Shown here: positions 43,641 through 54,614 of the stretch, one piece after another
Numbering within the stretch: position 1 is the stretch's first letter
Layout: every line of letters begins with the position of its first letter
Source of the DNA: Bathynomus jamesi
Lineage: Eukaryota > Arthropoda > Malacostraca > Isopoda > Cirolanidae
Direction: 5' to 3'
NCBI GenBank assembly: GCA_023014485.1
Contig: JAJOZX010001869.1
Coordinates: forward strand, 733,053-797,052
Length of the DNA: 64,000 nt
Made by a program: the position numbers and the translations under genes
Notes under the pieces: generated by a model
The model's input: the letters and a program-made list of their open reading frames with translations, nothing else
What the model was told of the DNA's origin: nothing
Database searches by the model: none

Positions 43641-44943
43641 TTAAAAGTCACCAGATATACTTCTGAAGCGGTCAGTCTCGATGACGCTCTGACTTTCCAA
43701 GTAAAACAGTACACTTATCAAGTTGGCTGATGCTTCACCAAATTCAAATCTTACACCAAAACTGCCGTGTGACTGGGGGTTCAGATGTGTGCTCATGCTA
43801 CCACACTGATCAACCGATAGATCAAATTCGAAGATGGTACTTACATTTATAAATTCGTCTATAGTGACACCCGAACCAAACACCTCACACCCATTAATAT
43901 CGCTAGATAGATTGTGGTATTCGCGTGAACATAAAGAAAACTCGGGGCCTGTAGAGTAATTCACTTCCAAAACCCCATCAACAGATGCGCCATTAATATG
44001 TAAATTTATGCTTTTCAAGCCGAAATTTGGAATCTGAAAGCCGATTTCTTATACTCACCGATCATGTCCTTATGATCAATCAAGCCGATAAGAATGCGCT
44101 GTGGGAGAATACCCAAGGCTACATTTTCTATCTGCTTGGTAGTTACACCCGCCGTGACGGTATGCGTTTTTAAAATTACGCGTCTCATTGGGTATTTAGC
44201 TGTATCTTTCAACAAGCGCTTCTTAATTTCCATTTGCTTGGTGGCGGACAGGTACACGCGACGAATTCTAAGATACGTATCTAAAATGTGCACAACAGTA
44301 GGTTTGATAGATTGCTCGCTACTCTCATCCAGATTTAATCATATCTCACGGGCTGTACGCGTAATTTTAATCCTCATTTCAACACCGTTCAAAAACCAGC
44401 TTATCTTGCAACAAAAATGCAGAATGAAGTCTTGCGTACGATTCATATATTTATTTTTTAGAATTTTTAAATTTATTTTTTATACTGTACATCAATTGGG
44501 CGGTATAATACCACTAAGCCGCCAAATGTGTCTCATTTGCATCTCTCGTAAAGTTTAAAACTGTTTCAAAATAGGCCCTATAATGGTTCTGGCTAGCGCC
44601 AGGTGAAACGTTAGTTTGATTTAGGTACACATCACATTGACTTATCGGTGTGTGTGTAGGAAGTTGTTTTCGGGGTATACTGCGTAACTCCCTTCACAAT
44701 CTCTGCCATTCGAATGTGCAATTCTCAGTTTAGTGTAAAGAAACACGTTGGAAGGGTCAAAACAATGACTCCCTGCAGAAGAAATCACGAACTCTATAGG
44801 CGCAGTCGTTGACCAATAGCGTTCAGAGGATGAATTGTGAAGAATTCGGTCTCCACAATACTTGTCTGCGTTGGAGACACATCAAAGAGATTTACCTCAG
44901 ATTTGCAGCATTCCGAACTGTGGGGATTAATAAAATGAGTCAT
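43641..44943 (-). pseudogene. Polinton major capsid protein (MCP), frameshifted
   Basis: The double jelly-roll major capsid protein of Polintons, also seen in databases as F54H12.2-like proteins (family knowledge). N-terminal part at 44943-44794 with HSSECCKSEVNLF and SPTQTSI; middle part 44790-44300 in changing frames; 44293-44015 with AKYPMRRVILK and ILPQRILIGLIDH; C-terminal part 44018-43641. Length across the gene, about 430 codons, is slightly short for the family. At least four frame changes or stops. Upstream of PRO with 2-bp spacing. Confidence 0.75.
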
Positions 44944-45167
44944 AGCAAGCGTTAATGCACCGTTCCACTTCAGTGTACAATCACTTATGAGGGGCATCTG
45001 TATCAGATTTACCTTATATTAGTTTTTAAAAAATAAGTCCACGACCGGCTTCATACGCTTAGTACATTTCTTTTTTTTTTTTTGATAAGTGCTTTTCCGC
45101 TTTACTCCACGATTTTTCTGCTTAGCTTTCCTTTTTTTTTAAATTGTACAGTATTTTTTTCTTCCTC

Positions 45168-45377
45168 TTATAGCAACCTTTTGTTTCTCTTTCTTCTAAA
45201 ACCTCCACCGCGCATTTTTCTTTTCGCATCTTCGACGATTTCGTCCAGTGTACGTCGTAGATGTTTTCTGAAAGCTTCTTTAGGTTTGATGCCTGACATT
45301 ATATCTTCAAATGTGTTAAGTCCTGATTGTAGGTCCTTCTTCCCAAGAAATTTAGCCCCACTTTTCAGTAAGGGCAC
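45168..45377 (-). CDS. Small basic Polinton protein
   Basis: 69 residues, open. A short hydrophobic/Gly start, a region with FEDIMSGIKPKEAFRKHLRR, then a Lys/Arg/Gly-rich tail (KRKMRGGGFRRKRNKR). Small basic proteins encoded between the two capsid genes are usual in Polintons and have been compared to adenovirus core or pVI-like proteins. I do not assign a function beyond a likely virion or DNA-binding role. Confidence 0.45.
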   Translation of the reverse strand: MPLLKSGAKFLGKKDLQSGLNTFEDIMSGIKPKEAFRKHLRRTLDEIVEDAKRKMRGGGFRRKRNKRLL

Positions 45378-45420
45378 AGCTGTGCGCAGTATAGCCTAAA
45401 AAATTGAGCCGATGCCACTT

Positions 45421-46282
45421 TCACGCTGGTACTTCACCCCTCGGTAGACGGTAAATGGCCTCAATGTCGTTTTGTTGCAACACTCCGGAAGTGGAGCTTA
45501 AGCTTTCGAAGCCGAATAAAAACTTTTCCCCCTCAATCGTTCTTATATATATTGAGATACTGTTCAGTAGGTTAGGTGCAACTTCGACATAATGAGGCTT
45601 ATCATATGTGGTGCTTAAACTCTTACCCCTATAATCGTGAATGTGCAATTCGTAACAAACGAGCCTGGGTATCCCCAAGAAATTGGTGGTCTACGATATT
45701 ACTATAAACATAACATGTTCGCGGGAGTGCTTCCAGCGGCTAATTTCGGTAATTTTAGTTGGTACAATAAGTTGAATAAGTCATGCTGTGACTCGTGAAA
45801 AATGTCTCTTTGGAAGACCGCGCCATATCTGCCCTCAGGTATAATTTTGAACAGTTCATTGTCCTTAATATTATTACAAGACGTTGATTTTAGCAACAAA
45901 GTATGGGCGGGTCTGTCTTTGTTTACGACTTCATAAAGTAAATCGTGGGTGAGGCTTCACCTTTTCAGTCTCCCATTTAAAGCCCTCACAATAACCTCGA
46001 CTGTGTCATAATGCCCAGGTCCTACTGTTACTTTTGTACTGTAGTACTGCAACTCGCCGCTCCAGGCTGAACGTATGGTATCATCTAAAGTTATGTCTAA
46101 TTTTTTACACTCATCGAGTCTTCTAAAAATTAAAAAAACGACCTCTTTCTTCTCAATACTTAAAAGCATGGTGTTCAATTGAAATTCACACAAGCCGACC
46201 TCGTATGATTCACGCCCCAAATCGATAGGTCCATGCTCAAAGAGGCAGAAAAGGGCAGAGTGACGTAGAAGTGGTTAGGCAT
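45421..46282 (-). pseudogene. Polinton minor capsid (penton-like) protein, frameshifted
   Basis: Single jelly-roll minor capsid protein (PY). The ATG at 46282 is followed by NHFYVTLPFS, the usual start of this family; then 46220-45957 (YEVGLCEFQ), 45899-45702 and 45678-45421 (VCYELHIHDYRG, VEVAPNLLNSISIYI) cover the rest in three frames. At least three frame changes. It lies directly upstream of the small basic protein (43-bp gap), the capsid module order common in Polintons. Confidence 0.65.
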
Positions 46283-46559
46283 AATTTTGTATACTACTCA
46301 AGTTTCATTATTGCTTGAGCTTTTACGTAGGAGTTGAAGCTTTCAGGGTACCCTAGCCACTTCACCAGATGCATCTTTCTCTTCCCTATACCTTTACTGC
46401 CTAAAATTTTCTAAATTTTAAAAGCTTTTTTACCTAAATTAAACGCCACTTTAAATCTTCAACGTAATACATTATCACATCGCCTTTACGCCTCATAGAT
46501 CTAACTTTAAAAATCTCCTGAGTCCGTCCTTGCTCAAAGCCTTTCCCCGAACTTATTAC

Positions 46560-47317
46560 CCGCTCGTGACAGTCTTACATAATCATTGATTTTGAAACGC
46601 TGAGAGCGCGGTAGTGCTCTACGGTTATCTTTTCTCGTCTCAGGCTCTATATGGGGCCTCTTTTTAAAATCTCATTGGGAGATGTTCAAATCATGCGATG
46701 CCGTGACCGGTAGTAGGACGAAGCCAGTGGCTCCAGAATGTCTATATACCTGAATGTGTTTTAATGTGTGAAATAACGATGCATACCTTCCTTTATGGTA
46801 CGCTGAACTCTTTCGGCTAAAGATGCCTTATGTATAGAATTGGATGTGTAATAACTGCTATTAAACTCCGTCAGCATGTTTTGGGAAGCTCGGCCTATAA
46901 ACTCTCCAAATTTGTACAAACATAGCCAGGAATCCTGTTTTCTTTCAATGTCAGCGTTTTGGTGGTTTTAGCAACTGTTTCAGTCGATTTATTTGTCAGC
47001 GGAATTTACCACAAGTATCTAGAGAACACGTCTATTATAAACAAAATATATGTATACCAGTTATTGTACACTGAGTACCTCTGCGTGTCTGTTAAATCCG
47101 CCTGCCAAATAGATTCAACCGAGGCTGCTAATGTCTTGGCAGTTTTAAACCTTCGCACCGGCTTATGTAGTGTATAAGCATCCTGCTCATCCAAAAACCT
47201 CTCAACATCTTTTTTCTCTACTCCCTCATTATAAACGCCTCTGTACAATCTATTAACACCTCCGTAGAAGGCTGGATTAGAAATGTCATAATAACTTTTT
47301 CTTAATATGTTAGCCAT
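46560..47317 (-). pseudogene. Polinton integrase (INT), broken
   Basis: Retroviral-type (rve) integrase that inserts the Polinton. Open from the ATG at 47317 for 103 residues: YGGVNRLYRGV, DAYTLHKPVRRF, then WQADLTD with the first catalytic Asp and FIIDVFSRYLW with the second. Downstream (to about 46750) decayed frames still show an ERVQRT-type segment that in this family follows the catalytic Glu. No chromodomain was recognised. Starts 7 bp after the upstream gene's stop. Confidence 0.75.
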
Positions 47318-47324
47318 TTACGTA

Positions 47325-48060
47325 TTATAGAGGCGCGCGGGTAGGGTTGTGCGTTAATGGTTGGCCTCTCTTCTTCTTCTTCAGAGATGCTACCGCCGGG
47401 GGCGAAGATGTGTTCAACTGTGATACATGCGTTGCTTCCGTCAAGTCTTTTAACATGTTCTGGTTACCTCTCAACGTTTTTGGAATGTTTATTTGCTGTA
47501 GTCTAGCTTTAATAGGTCTCCATCCTGTTGGTGCAGGTCTATCCCACTTTCTCACCAAATCATGCACGATGATAATGATGTTCGAGCCCTGTACCTTTGA
47601 CCTTTCACCAACAACCTCGCCTGTATCGGACCATTGTATAATGGGATCCTCACTCAATAGATTGCAAAGACTTAACCCTTTATTCCTCAATGTATGAGGC
47701 AGACTCACCTCATGCTCGAGGTGTTGCGGGCTCGTTCCGTTGTTCTTTGACTGTTCGTCTCTAGCCTCGGGCCCAGGTCCTATGCCGTCACGCTCAACAT
47801 CATCAGTGTTATGTCGGTTAACTATGGGGACCTCAGCCGGCTTCTTATAATCTTCGAGCACTTGAAGAAACTTATGTAGAGCTTCTTGATATAAAATTCT
47901 TTTCTCGTCATGGGGCTTCTCGCTATTTAAAACATATATTCACCAATTCAATCTCCATTCTTTTAAGCCTATTTTTACCAGGATCTAGTACTGATTCCTG
48001 GTTCTTTGTATTTTGTAACGAAGCATACACCTCGTGTGGAATCACGACCACTTTCTTCAT
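47325..48060 (-). pseudogene. Conserved Polinton protein of unknown role
   Basis: The start MKKVVVIPHEVY (48060) and RMEIELVNI, then after one frame change (between 47923 and 47861) a polar linker, then IIQWSDTGEVV, GSNIIIIVHDLVR, APTGW and INIPKTLRGN, ending in a Lys-rich tail. I recall this pattern from Polintons, where it lies near the ATPase and integrase; no biochemical role is known to me. Immediately upstream of INT. Confidence 0.55.
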
Positions 48061-48181
48061 TATATTATACGAGACAATAAACGCCCCAACACTGAAAACA
48101 AGATGAGTAGGACGAACGACCTCTTTCAACAGTAATTCGCTTTTTCTTTCCAACACTGTTTTTTACGAGCGAGTGCACGTA

Positions 48182-48379
48182 TTATGCTCTGTAACGACGT
48201 AAGCGCGACTTCTGAATGGCTTTCATTGGTACATTGCATTTTATAACGTTAAGGCAGATTTCACAGGTGCATTTTAAAAATTCTGAGTCAATATCTTTAA
48301 CAAACAGGCGTTGGAGAGTGCTCGGCAATCGTTGGTAGATTTTTATTAATTCGCAATATTTCTTTAACCGCTTTGTCAT
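48182..48379 (-). CDS. Small conserved Polinton protein
   Basis: 65 residues, open; starts inside the ATPase stop (ATGA overlap at 48376-48379). Contains CTCEICLNVIKCNVP, a possible small metal-binding site, and a basic C-terminus (KSRLRRYR). Similar short proteins occur beside the ATPase in Polintons. Translational coupling to the ATPase is inferred from the overlap. Confidence 0.5.
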   Translation of the reverse strand: MTKRLKKYCELIKIYQRLPSTLQRLFVKDIDSEFLKCTCEICLNVIKCNVPMKAIQKSRLRRYRA

Positions 48380-49014
48380 TCTGGGATGTACACCGTTTCA
48401 GACGCGTTTGGGAATATATTCGTTCTTACAAGCACTCTAAACGTGTTTCGCGGGTGAAGGTCACAAACCAAATATCCGTAACGTTGACTTGTAACGTCTT
48501 TATTAACTTCCAAAAACTCCTTACGCTGATTCGGGAACATTTGACTGGCTAATACACCAATTTGTGCCACATCTCTACGTTGCGCGAATAAGACTAGATA
48601 TTGTGTATTTAGCGATACATCACGCATGTATCTATTCTTGAAAAACAGGTTTTGATTGGTGAAGAACACGCTTATGTTAAGATGGTGGGAGAATATCGTA
48701 AATGCCTCGACAAACGTTTTGTCCATTTCTAACATGAGATCGTGAATTACAATAACCGTGTGCTCATCACCCTTTATAGAACTAACATCGTAAACGTCTT
48801 TGTTGAACAAAATATCATCTTGGTATTCGGTGAATACGGTTTGGTATGTCGAATAGCACCATATGACTTTGTGCAAAAAATTTGAGAACAGATCGTACTT
48901 ATCTTTAATGATTTTAAGCATAAACACGGTTTTGCCACAGCCTGTAGGACCGGATATAATGCATGTAGAAGGGCTTGTGAACCTGAATTTTCCTACAGAA
49001 ACTATCTCTAACAC
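48376..49014 (-). CDS. Polinton genome-packaging ATPase (FtsK/HerA type)
   Basis: 212 residues, uninterrupted. Walker A SGPTGCGKT at residues 21-29 and a Walker B-like TVIVIHD at 86-92; further family signatures TNQNLFF and TQYLVLFAQRRD in the C-terminal half. It is expected to pump element DNA into capsids using ATP. First gene of the minus-strand block; its start faces the polymerase gene across a gap of about 200 bp that must hold divergent promoters. The only major Polinton gene here with no visible lesion. Confidence 0.8.
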   Translation of the reverse strand: MLEIVSVGKFRFTSPSTCIISGPTGCGKTVFMLKIIKDKYDLFSNFLHKVIWCYSTYQTVFTEYQDDILFNKDVYDVSSIKGDEHTVIVIHDLMLEMDKTFVEAFTIFSHHLNISVFFTNQNLFFKNRYMRDVSLNTQYLVLFAQRRDVAQIGVLASQMFPNQRKEFLEVNKDVTSQRYGYLVCDLHPRNTFRVLVRTNIFPNASETVYIPE

Positions 49015-49228
49015 AACACACTCCTAAGTGGGGCATTTACAAAATATAACAAAATTTTAAGTGTTGCTACTTATATTCTACAATCTTGTTTTTCTTCTTC
49101 CCCAGAACTGGGAATGATAATGATGAAGTACTGTACCAGCAACATACCCCCATTATAGATATTGCTGGTGATGGCGACGACAGTGTAGTTAGGCTACAGA
49201 CTCCATTTTCTCCAGCGAACCATCAGCA

Positions 49229-52191
49229 GTGACAAACGCAGCACCTCAACTCGTCAATTCGATAAGAAAGCGGGTGAATGACAACTTCGGTGAAAGATCT
49301 TCCACGTCAAAGCGAGTAAAGTCGTCGACCGTTAGAGCCGCAGTAATAGAACTGGAACCCTCCACGTCTTACGACACGACTCCTTCAGTAGCACCATCTA
49401 CAAATAAAACTGTACCCACTTCCCCCCATTCAATACCGGCCGTGCCTCCACCTGAACAACAACACAGCAACCTGTAGACAGTGGCATATCATCCCATCTG
49501 GTACGCAACGTCACCACTACCCCATCCCTGATTAGAAACCGGTGCGTAGTCAGGATCGACCCCCGAACGTTGAACGTTGAACGCATTGTGGAGTTTGCCG
49601 TTCAGAGCAGTGAGCGGGGTGAAGCCAAGACGCGCCTGGCGCTCGGATTCGGGTCAGATGATAGTGATAGAGACTATTTTTGGGTGGTAGTACCCTACAG
49701 GCGTCTAGCTGTCGTAGATGTAGAGTATATTTTGGGGCGTATAATGCAGGCCTCTCAAAGTGGCACCGAGCTTAATTTGGAGAATTTTACGATTGATATA
49801 TATATCACGTCTTCCGACCTGTAGGTCACAACGCAACGCCTTATACTCTTAACTTTAACATTTATCAGATATACAAAAGAGACTGCTTTCGATCGTGGTT
49901 GCAGCTTTATAGCATTAGTCTTGGCTCATATGTTTACTGTGGTAAATACAGCTGCCCAAAAAATTTGGATGACTACGGTAGTGGAGCGTGCACTAAAACT
50001 AACTGCTGACAGTAGACTTGAATTTTCCTGTAATCTGGGGCCTGAAGAGTTGCGAAGGGTAGAGCTTGTAATGGGTGTACGTATAGTTGTGTTTGTATTG
50101 GATGATAACCGTAGGACTGTGTATGTTTTTAAAAGCAGCGTGAGAGAACATACAAAGCTCCTATTTATTTTAGACTTATCTGGGACAACGTATCTACCCA
50201 TCCCTAATATTAGGGCTTTATACGCGAGTTATGATAAAAACCGAAACTATGGAAGACATCACGATTTGTGTAAGGGTTGTCTTGAGTTTACGAATGATCT
50301 GTTGAAGCATTGTAAGGAGTGCCACATGGTTTGTGACCAGTGTAAGAGCCCCAGGTGTGAAAGTCGGGTAGTTGGAACTGAGAAGCGTGATTGTAATGTA
50401 TGTAAGCGTATGTTTTTCAATAACATCTGTTTTGCTCACCATAAATCGAATGGCACGTGTAGGAAAATGAGGATTTGCGAGTGTGGAATGTTTTATACGT
50501 TGGACAGTTAGCGAAAGTTTGAGCACAAATGCGATGAAATTCACGATTCTAAATGTCATGAAAAATATAAGGCGGATGGTGTAAAGCATGTATGTTATAT
50601 GAAAGATGCTAAGCCTAAAAATAAACCCTGTATAACCGTGTATTATGACAGAAACTTACACAAACCTTGAAACAAAAGAGGTTATTCCGCATTTACTCGT
50701 AAGTCAGACTATTTGTGACGAGTGCATGAACATTGAGTGTGGTGATTGACTCAAATGTGGTAAGAGGACAAACATTTTTAAGGTGTCTGCAGGAGATTCC
50801 CCCGTGAAACTGTTTGTGAACTATATTGTCAAGCTTGCGGATCAGTTAAAAAAAATGACTGTGTATTCTTGCACATAACACGGCAAAATTTGACACTCAG
50901 TTCCTTTATAAGGAACTGCTTGAACACGAATCATCAGAGATATTCATGGGTGATCCCTTGAAAAAAGGAAACAAAATTATACAGATGCAGATGAGGGGGA
51001 ATGTATAGCTTAAAGACACCCTGCTGTTCACACCTTATAAATTAGCCAGGCTATCCAAGGTGATGGGTGTAGGCAACAAAGTCTCTAAAGGGTACTTCCC
51101 TTACACATTTCTCCTCAGTACGTGTAATTAGAATATGTTTTCAAGCCTTTAGACGTATGTACATAATCCCCATCAACTGCGATCCGCTACAAGCCGCAAC
51201 CACGATCACCTCATTATGTTTTACTGTATTAAAAAATAACGATGCTTAAAGACACGTTAGCCGTCATTCCTCGAAGCGCCCCGCGCAGTTATGGGTATTA
51301 GGCTATTTAATGGCTCACACACATTCAACAGCAGACAGTTGTGTATATAAAACACGCTCGCAACACGGAAGAAGTTGCCATTAAGATCAGTGGCCCTGTT
51401 TTTTGGGTGGACTGCTTAAGTGAGGACCCAACCACTGGCGAGAAATGTGTGTACTCCTTTAATGGTTGCTGGCGGCATGGATGTCCACGTCCTGAGTGCG
51501 CCGTCACAGGGGACCTCCATGGAAGATCCCCTGTCAACAGCCTTGCATGGACCCGTACCCCGACCATCTTATAAGTTCCCAGTTCACTCACAAGGTTTTG
51601 TGGGAGCATGAATATGATGCCTGGATGGAAGCTGATGAGCAGTCTCGCGAAGAAATAAGGACAATCACAACAGCCTACGCACGTATGAAGCTGTGGCATC
51701 TGTTGCATTCTCTCGGGCAGCGGGTTCTGTACACTGATACAGATAGTGTGATATTCACGGAATGGGAAGGTGAATATATGGCTCCTATTTGGGAATTCCT
51801 TAGGGAGTTGACTGATGAGATCAAGGATGAGTATGGAGACATCGCATACACCGACTCTTTTTTCTCAACAGGCTCAAAAACTTACGGTGTACGCGTGAGG
51901 GTAGGGGATGAGTACAAGTACATCGTGAAGACTAAAGGCATCACGCATAAACATGCCGACCGTCAGATTGTCAACTTTGAATCGCTCAAAGACCTAGTGA
52001 GCTTAGAAGACGATGGTAATGAGGGTGACCAGCGACCTCACCTTATTGTGGGGACTCATAACTTCCGAACACAGAAATTAGGAGGCATGAAGGAACTTAG
52101 GGGCACGAAGGTTTGTCGTAACATCTACAGGAAACGATACCAGGTGCCTGGCACCTACGACACTGTACCCTTTGGGTACCACGGTCCTTGA
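49229..52191 (+). pseudogene. Polinton protein-primed DNA polymerase B, broken
   Basis: Replicative polymerase. The N-terminal region (49229-49824) has a frame change near 49475 and a TAG at 49822. 49825-50640 holds a Cys/His-rich zinc region (CKGCLEF, CKSPRCES, CNVCKRMFF) with a TAG at 50509, leading to an exonuclease region with decayed motifs (about 50870-51120). Palm: FNGCWRHGCPRPE near 51470 and the catalytic YTDTDSVIF near 51740, then KTYGVRVRVG and VKTKGIT. Polymerase motif B appears deleted near 51540. Final frame 51590-52191 is open. Possible N-terminal exon with acceptor TTCCCCAG at 49106. Confidence 0.75.
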
Positions 52192-52513
52192 ATGTTTGAT
52201 ATATATATATATGTCTATTTACTTGTTGACGATATGTTTATTTATTTTTCTATTTAAAATAAATCACGTTTTAATTTGCGTTTCATTTTCTCCGTGTGCG
52301 TACAGGAAAAAAATCTAAGCACAGTCCACTGTATGACGCAGCCTAATCAAAGGGGTCACGTCACTCCTGCTACTAGCTGGTCATATCTTTGCTCTGCGTG
52401 CTCAGTTGACCTCAACAAGCCCTGGATCTCAGACGTGTATTTTACCTGTTGAAGAATTCTCGCGTAGACGAAAAATAGTGATGGCTACCTTTGATATTGC
52501 GTGATTGACATTC

Positions 52514-52933
52514 ATGAAGTGGTACTCGATAAAGTTTACAGATCTGGTGAACACTCAAAGAATCCCTAGTCCTTCCTCCTTTGAGGCTTTTAAGGCCACA
52601 TTGAACCGCATGAAGCGTGAGGAGCAAGAGGTCCAAATACTCTATGGACATTCCGGTCGAGAGCATTGCGGCTTTCGTGGCTCAAACGACGTAGTGAACT
52701 ACGTCGTAGAACTAAACTGTGTAAAGGCGCACATACACCGCGAGGTGAAAAAAGCATCACGTGCAGAAGAGAAACAGCGGGTGTGTTTTGTGAACCTTGT
52801 TGATGATTGGTGTGACAAGCGGTATTATGTCATGGTACATCATATCGAGTACGCATACCCTGCGGCTGAGAATATAAGTTGTGATTATGGACAACCTAAA
52901 ATATTTTTATCATTACGCTCATATATATCATGA
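52514..52933 (+). CDS. Unrecognised Polinton-associated protein 1
   Basis: 139 residues from the ATG at 52514. Hydrophilic, no clear signal peptide or membrane segment; includes LYGHSGREHCGFRG and MVHHIEYAYPA. First of a same-strand series after the polymerase. I do not recognise it. An intact frame amid decayed genes, or chance survival. Confidence 0.4.
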   Translation: MKWYSIKFTDLVNTQRIPSPSSFEAFKATLNRMKREEQEVQILYGHSGREHCGFRGSNDVVNYVVELNCVKAHIHREVKKASRAEEKQRVCFVNLVDDWCDKRYYVMVHHIEYAYPAAENISCDYGQPKIFLSLRSYIS

Positions 52934-53024
52934 TGAGGTTCGCAGTGAGGTTGTGGCTAAAGGCTTGTGCGAGTTTTTAATAGAGTTTGGGATGCGTATC
53001 GCTTGTTAAGCAAAAAGGATAAAC

Positions 53025-53222
53025 ATGGACATATGTTTCTCTCAAATAGAGCGCCGGAGTGTTAATAAAATGTGTGGAGAAAATGAACGAAAATGTATGG
53101 TGCGCGTTCCAGGGAGTGATAAAACATTAAAGCCGATATTACTTCATGTATCTGAAGAATTCTCTAAACGATTGCCCGGCATAATTGGTTACAAATATTC
53201 GTATGATTCGGTTCTTTTATGA
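53025..53222 (+). CDS. Unrecognised small protein 2
   Basis: 65 residues from the ATG at 53025; Cys and Lys rich, with KCMVRVPGSDKT and LPGIIGYKYSYD. No family recognised; could be a capsid-associated or accessory protein of the Polinton or a chance frame. Confidence 0.3.
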   Translation: MDICFSQIERRSVNKMCGENERKCMVRVPGSDKTLKPILLHVSEEFSKRLPGIIGYKYSYDSVLL

Positions 53223-53386
53223 TGGAACAACCCCGTACTCGAATCACTAACGCTTGGTATGACGCGCCCGTGTGACTCATTACCCCACACCTCCTGCCGA
53301 ACCGAACCGCGCACCGGCGACTCATTGTCACCTCAAAGCTTGATCCGACTGGACATGCTCTTCTCGCAATAGAAAATTAATAAAGG

Positions 53387-53587
53387 ATGAAGCTTCCAGT
53401 GAGCAGTATCCTCAATGCCGTATACGATGTGTTCGTGTCGAAGTCAGTGCGTGTGTTCAGGCGTAATACCGGCGCTATTAATTATGTACTTGAAACGAAG
53501 TTTAGACAATCAAACTCTGGTAAACGGAATGTTATTTATTTAAGTGTTGAAGAGATGAACAGAATCTTCGTGGTGGTTGAGGAGTGA
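53387..53587 (+). CDS. Unrecognised small protein 3
   Basis: 66 residues from the ATG at 53387, basic in the middle (VFRRNTGAINYV), acidic end (RIFVVVEE). In series with the neighbouring plus-strand frames. Not recognised. Confidence 0.3.
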   Translation: MKLPVSSILNAVYDVFVSKSVRVFRRNTGAINYVLETKFRQSNSGKRNVIYLSVEEMNRIFVVVEE

Positions 53588-53718
53588 GTCGAGAACCATT
53601 ATAAAATATCTGCAGGTACAGGCACAAAAAAAGAGAGTAGATTAGTGATGCACCCTTATACACAATTATTTATACTTTGTGTATAAATCGGAACCAGCCA
53701 GGCATTGATATACGGCTG

Positions 53719-54120
53719 ATGTGGAAGAATGCAGCTGACAATAACGTCCTTATCCCCACGCGAAACCGTTTCATTCTCGACAGAATGTTTGAAGTGGTCG
53801 GTTTCCGCAAGCTAAAACCTATATTAGACCCGCGTGTTGGCGATATGCGTTATTTTGACACGGTTCTTGAATACGCGTACACCGCTCTGCTCGACGGTTT
53901 TACAGAGTGTAGGGAGGAACAAGGCGGGAATGGTTTTGAGTTGGATGTGTATTTAAAAGGTATAGACTCCTCGAAAAATCATGAACTTTGGTACAAAGGA
54001 CTTGAGCGGTACAGGGCTGAGCTCACCTTCACCTTTCACCCTGAAGAACTATTTCTTTATATAACGAGCAGTTGTCGGCACGATTTAGAAGATTACTTTA
54101 ATTGCCGATATGCGTTGTGA
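53719..54120 (+). CDS. Unrecognised protein 4
   Basis: 133 residues from the ATG at 53719; the frame is open upstream to 53677 without an ATG. Features: ILDRMFEVVGFRKLKPIL and a later LTFTFHPEELFLYI, suggesting alternating helix and strand. The stop overlaps the next gene's ATG by 11 bp, as in compact viral blocks. No family recognised. Confidence 0.4.
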   Translation: MWKNAADNNVLIPTRNRFILDRMFEVVGFRKLKPILDPRVGDMRYFDTVLEYAYTALLDGFTECREEQGGNGFELDVYLKGIDSSKNHELWYKGLERYRAELTFTFHPEELFLYITSSCRHDLEDYFNCRYAL

Positions 54121-54465
54121 AGAAGAATTCACGGTTGAAAAGCTCGGATTGGAAAGAATAAACCGGAGTTTGGAAAGGAGTGTTTATAAACTTGAATTTA
54201 ATAATGATGTTGTGGCAACCGATGCTATCTTTGTGCGTGCTTTTGAATTTATTCTATCCATGTTTAAAGAGAGTGATAACTTGTGGGTATAAAAATAGTG
54301 TTAAACGAGCTGAAAGCCCTTCATATTGAATATAGATATCCCCATACTTTGAGTGGCGGAATATTGTTACATCGCATTTATTATGTAGTACAAAGCAATG
54401 AGGATATAACTGTGGATTCGATTACGTGTGAGTTTAGTATTTTATTTAAGCGCGGTAGAACGTAA
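54110..54465 (+). pseudogene. Unrecognised protein 5, probable frameshift
   Basis: Open from the ATG at 54110 to 54292; the second half (54286-54465) is open in an adjoining frame that has no ATG. A single-base change near 54285 would explain the two as one gene of about 118 codons (inference). Contains VATDAIFVRAFEFILSMF and LHRIYYVVQS. Not recognised. Last coding piece before the TA run at 54484. Confidence 0.35.
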
Positions 54466-54483
54466 AGCGCGTATTTTTTTATG

Positions 54484-54484
54484 T

Positions 54485-54530
<46 letters not shown>

Positions 54531-54531
54531 C
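54484..54531. repeat. (TA)n microsatellite
   Basis: TA run right of the last Polinton frame. Confidence 0.9.
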
Positions 54532-54535
54532 CATG

Positions 54536-54601
54536 TATTGAAATTCATCTGCACTATTATTTTTTAAGTTTTATATAAGTGTGTATATTTTGATGCGTGC
54601 G
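54536..54601 (+). repeat. 87-bp tandem array, left part
   Basis: Begins like units at 58949-59175 (CACTATTATTTTTTAAG, GTGTATATTTTGATGCGTG) and is cut off by the CACTA-like element at 54602. Confidence 0.6.
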
Positions 54602-54614
54602 CATTAGGCAGGGC

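Larger units (their letters stand above)
42397..54465. mobile_element. Polinton/Maverick, decayed, about 12 kb of coding core
   Basis: Recognised genes: protein-primed DNA polymerase B, retroviral-type integrase, packaging ATPase, adenain-like protease, major and minor capsid proteins, the set that defines Polintons. Eight genes run on the minus strand (49014 to 43144) and the polymerase plus unrecognised genes on the plus strand (49229 to 54465). Terminal inverted repeats and the expected 6-bp duplication were not recognised, so outer limits are uncertain; candidate boundaries are TA runs at 42299-42338 and 54484-54531. Confidence 0.8.

Noticed and set aside
44094..44558. Plus-strand frame of 154 codons
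   Set aside because: Antisense to the major capsid protein gene; composition is that of an antisense shadow.
42211..54600. Polinton terminal inverted repeats
   Set aside because: I compared the AT-rich regions at both sides by eye and found no convincing long inverted match; the ends may be decayed or lie farther out.
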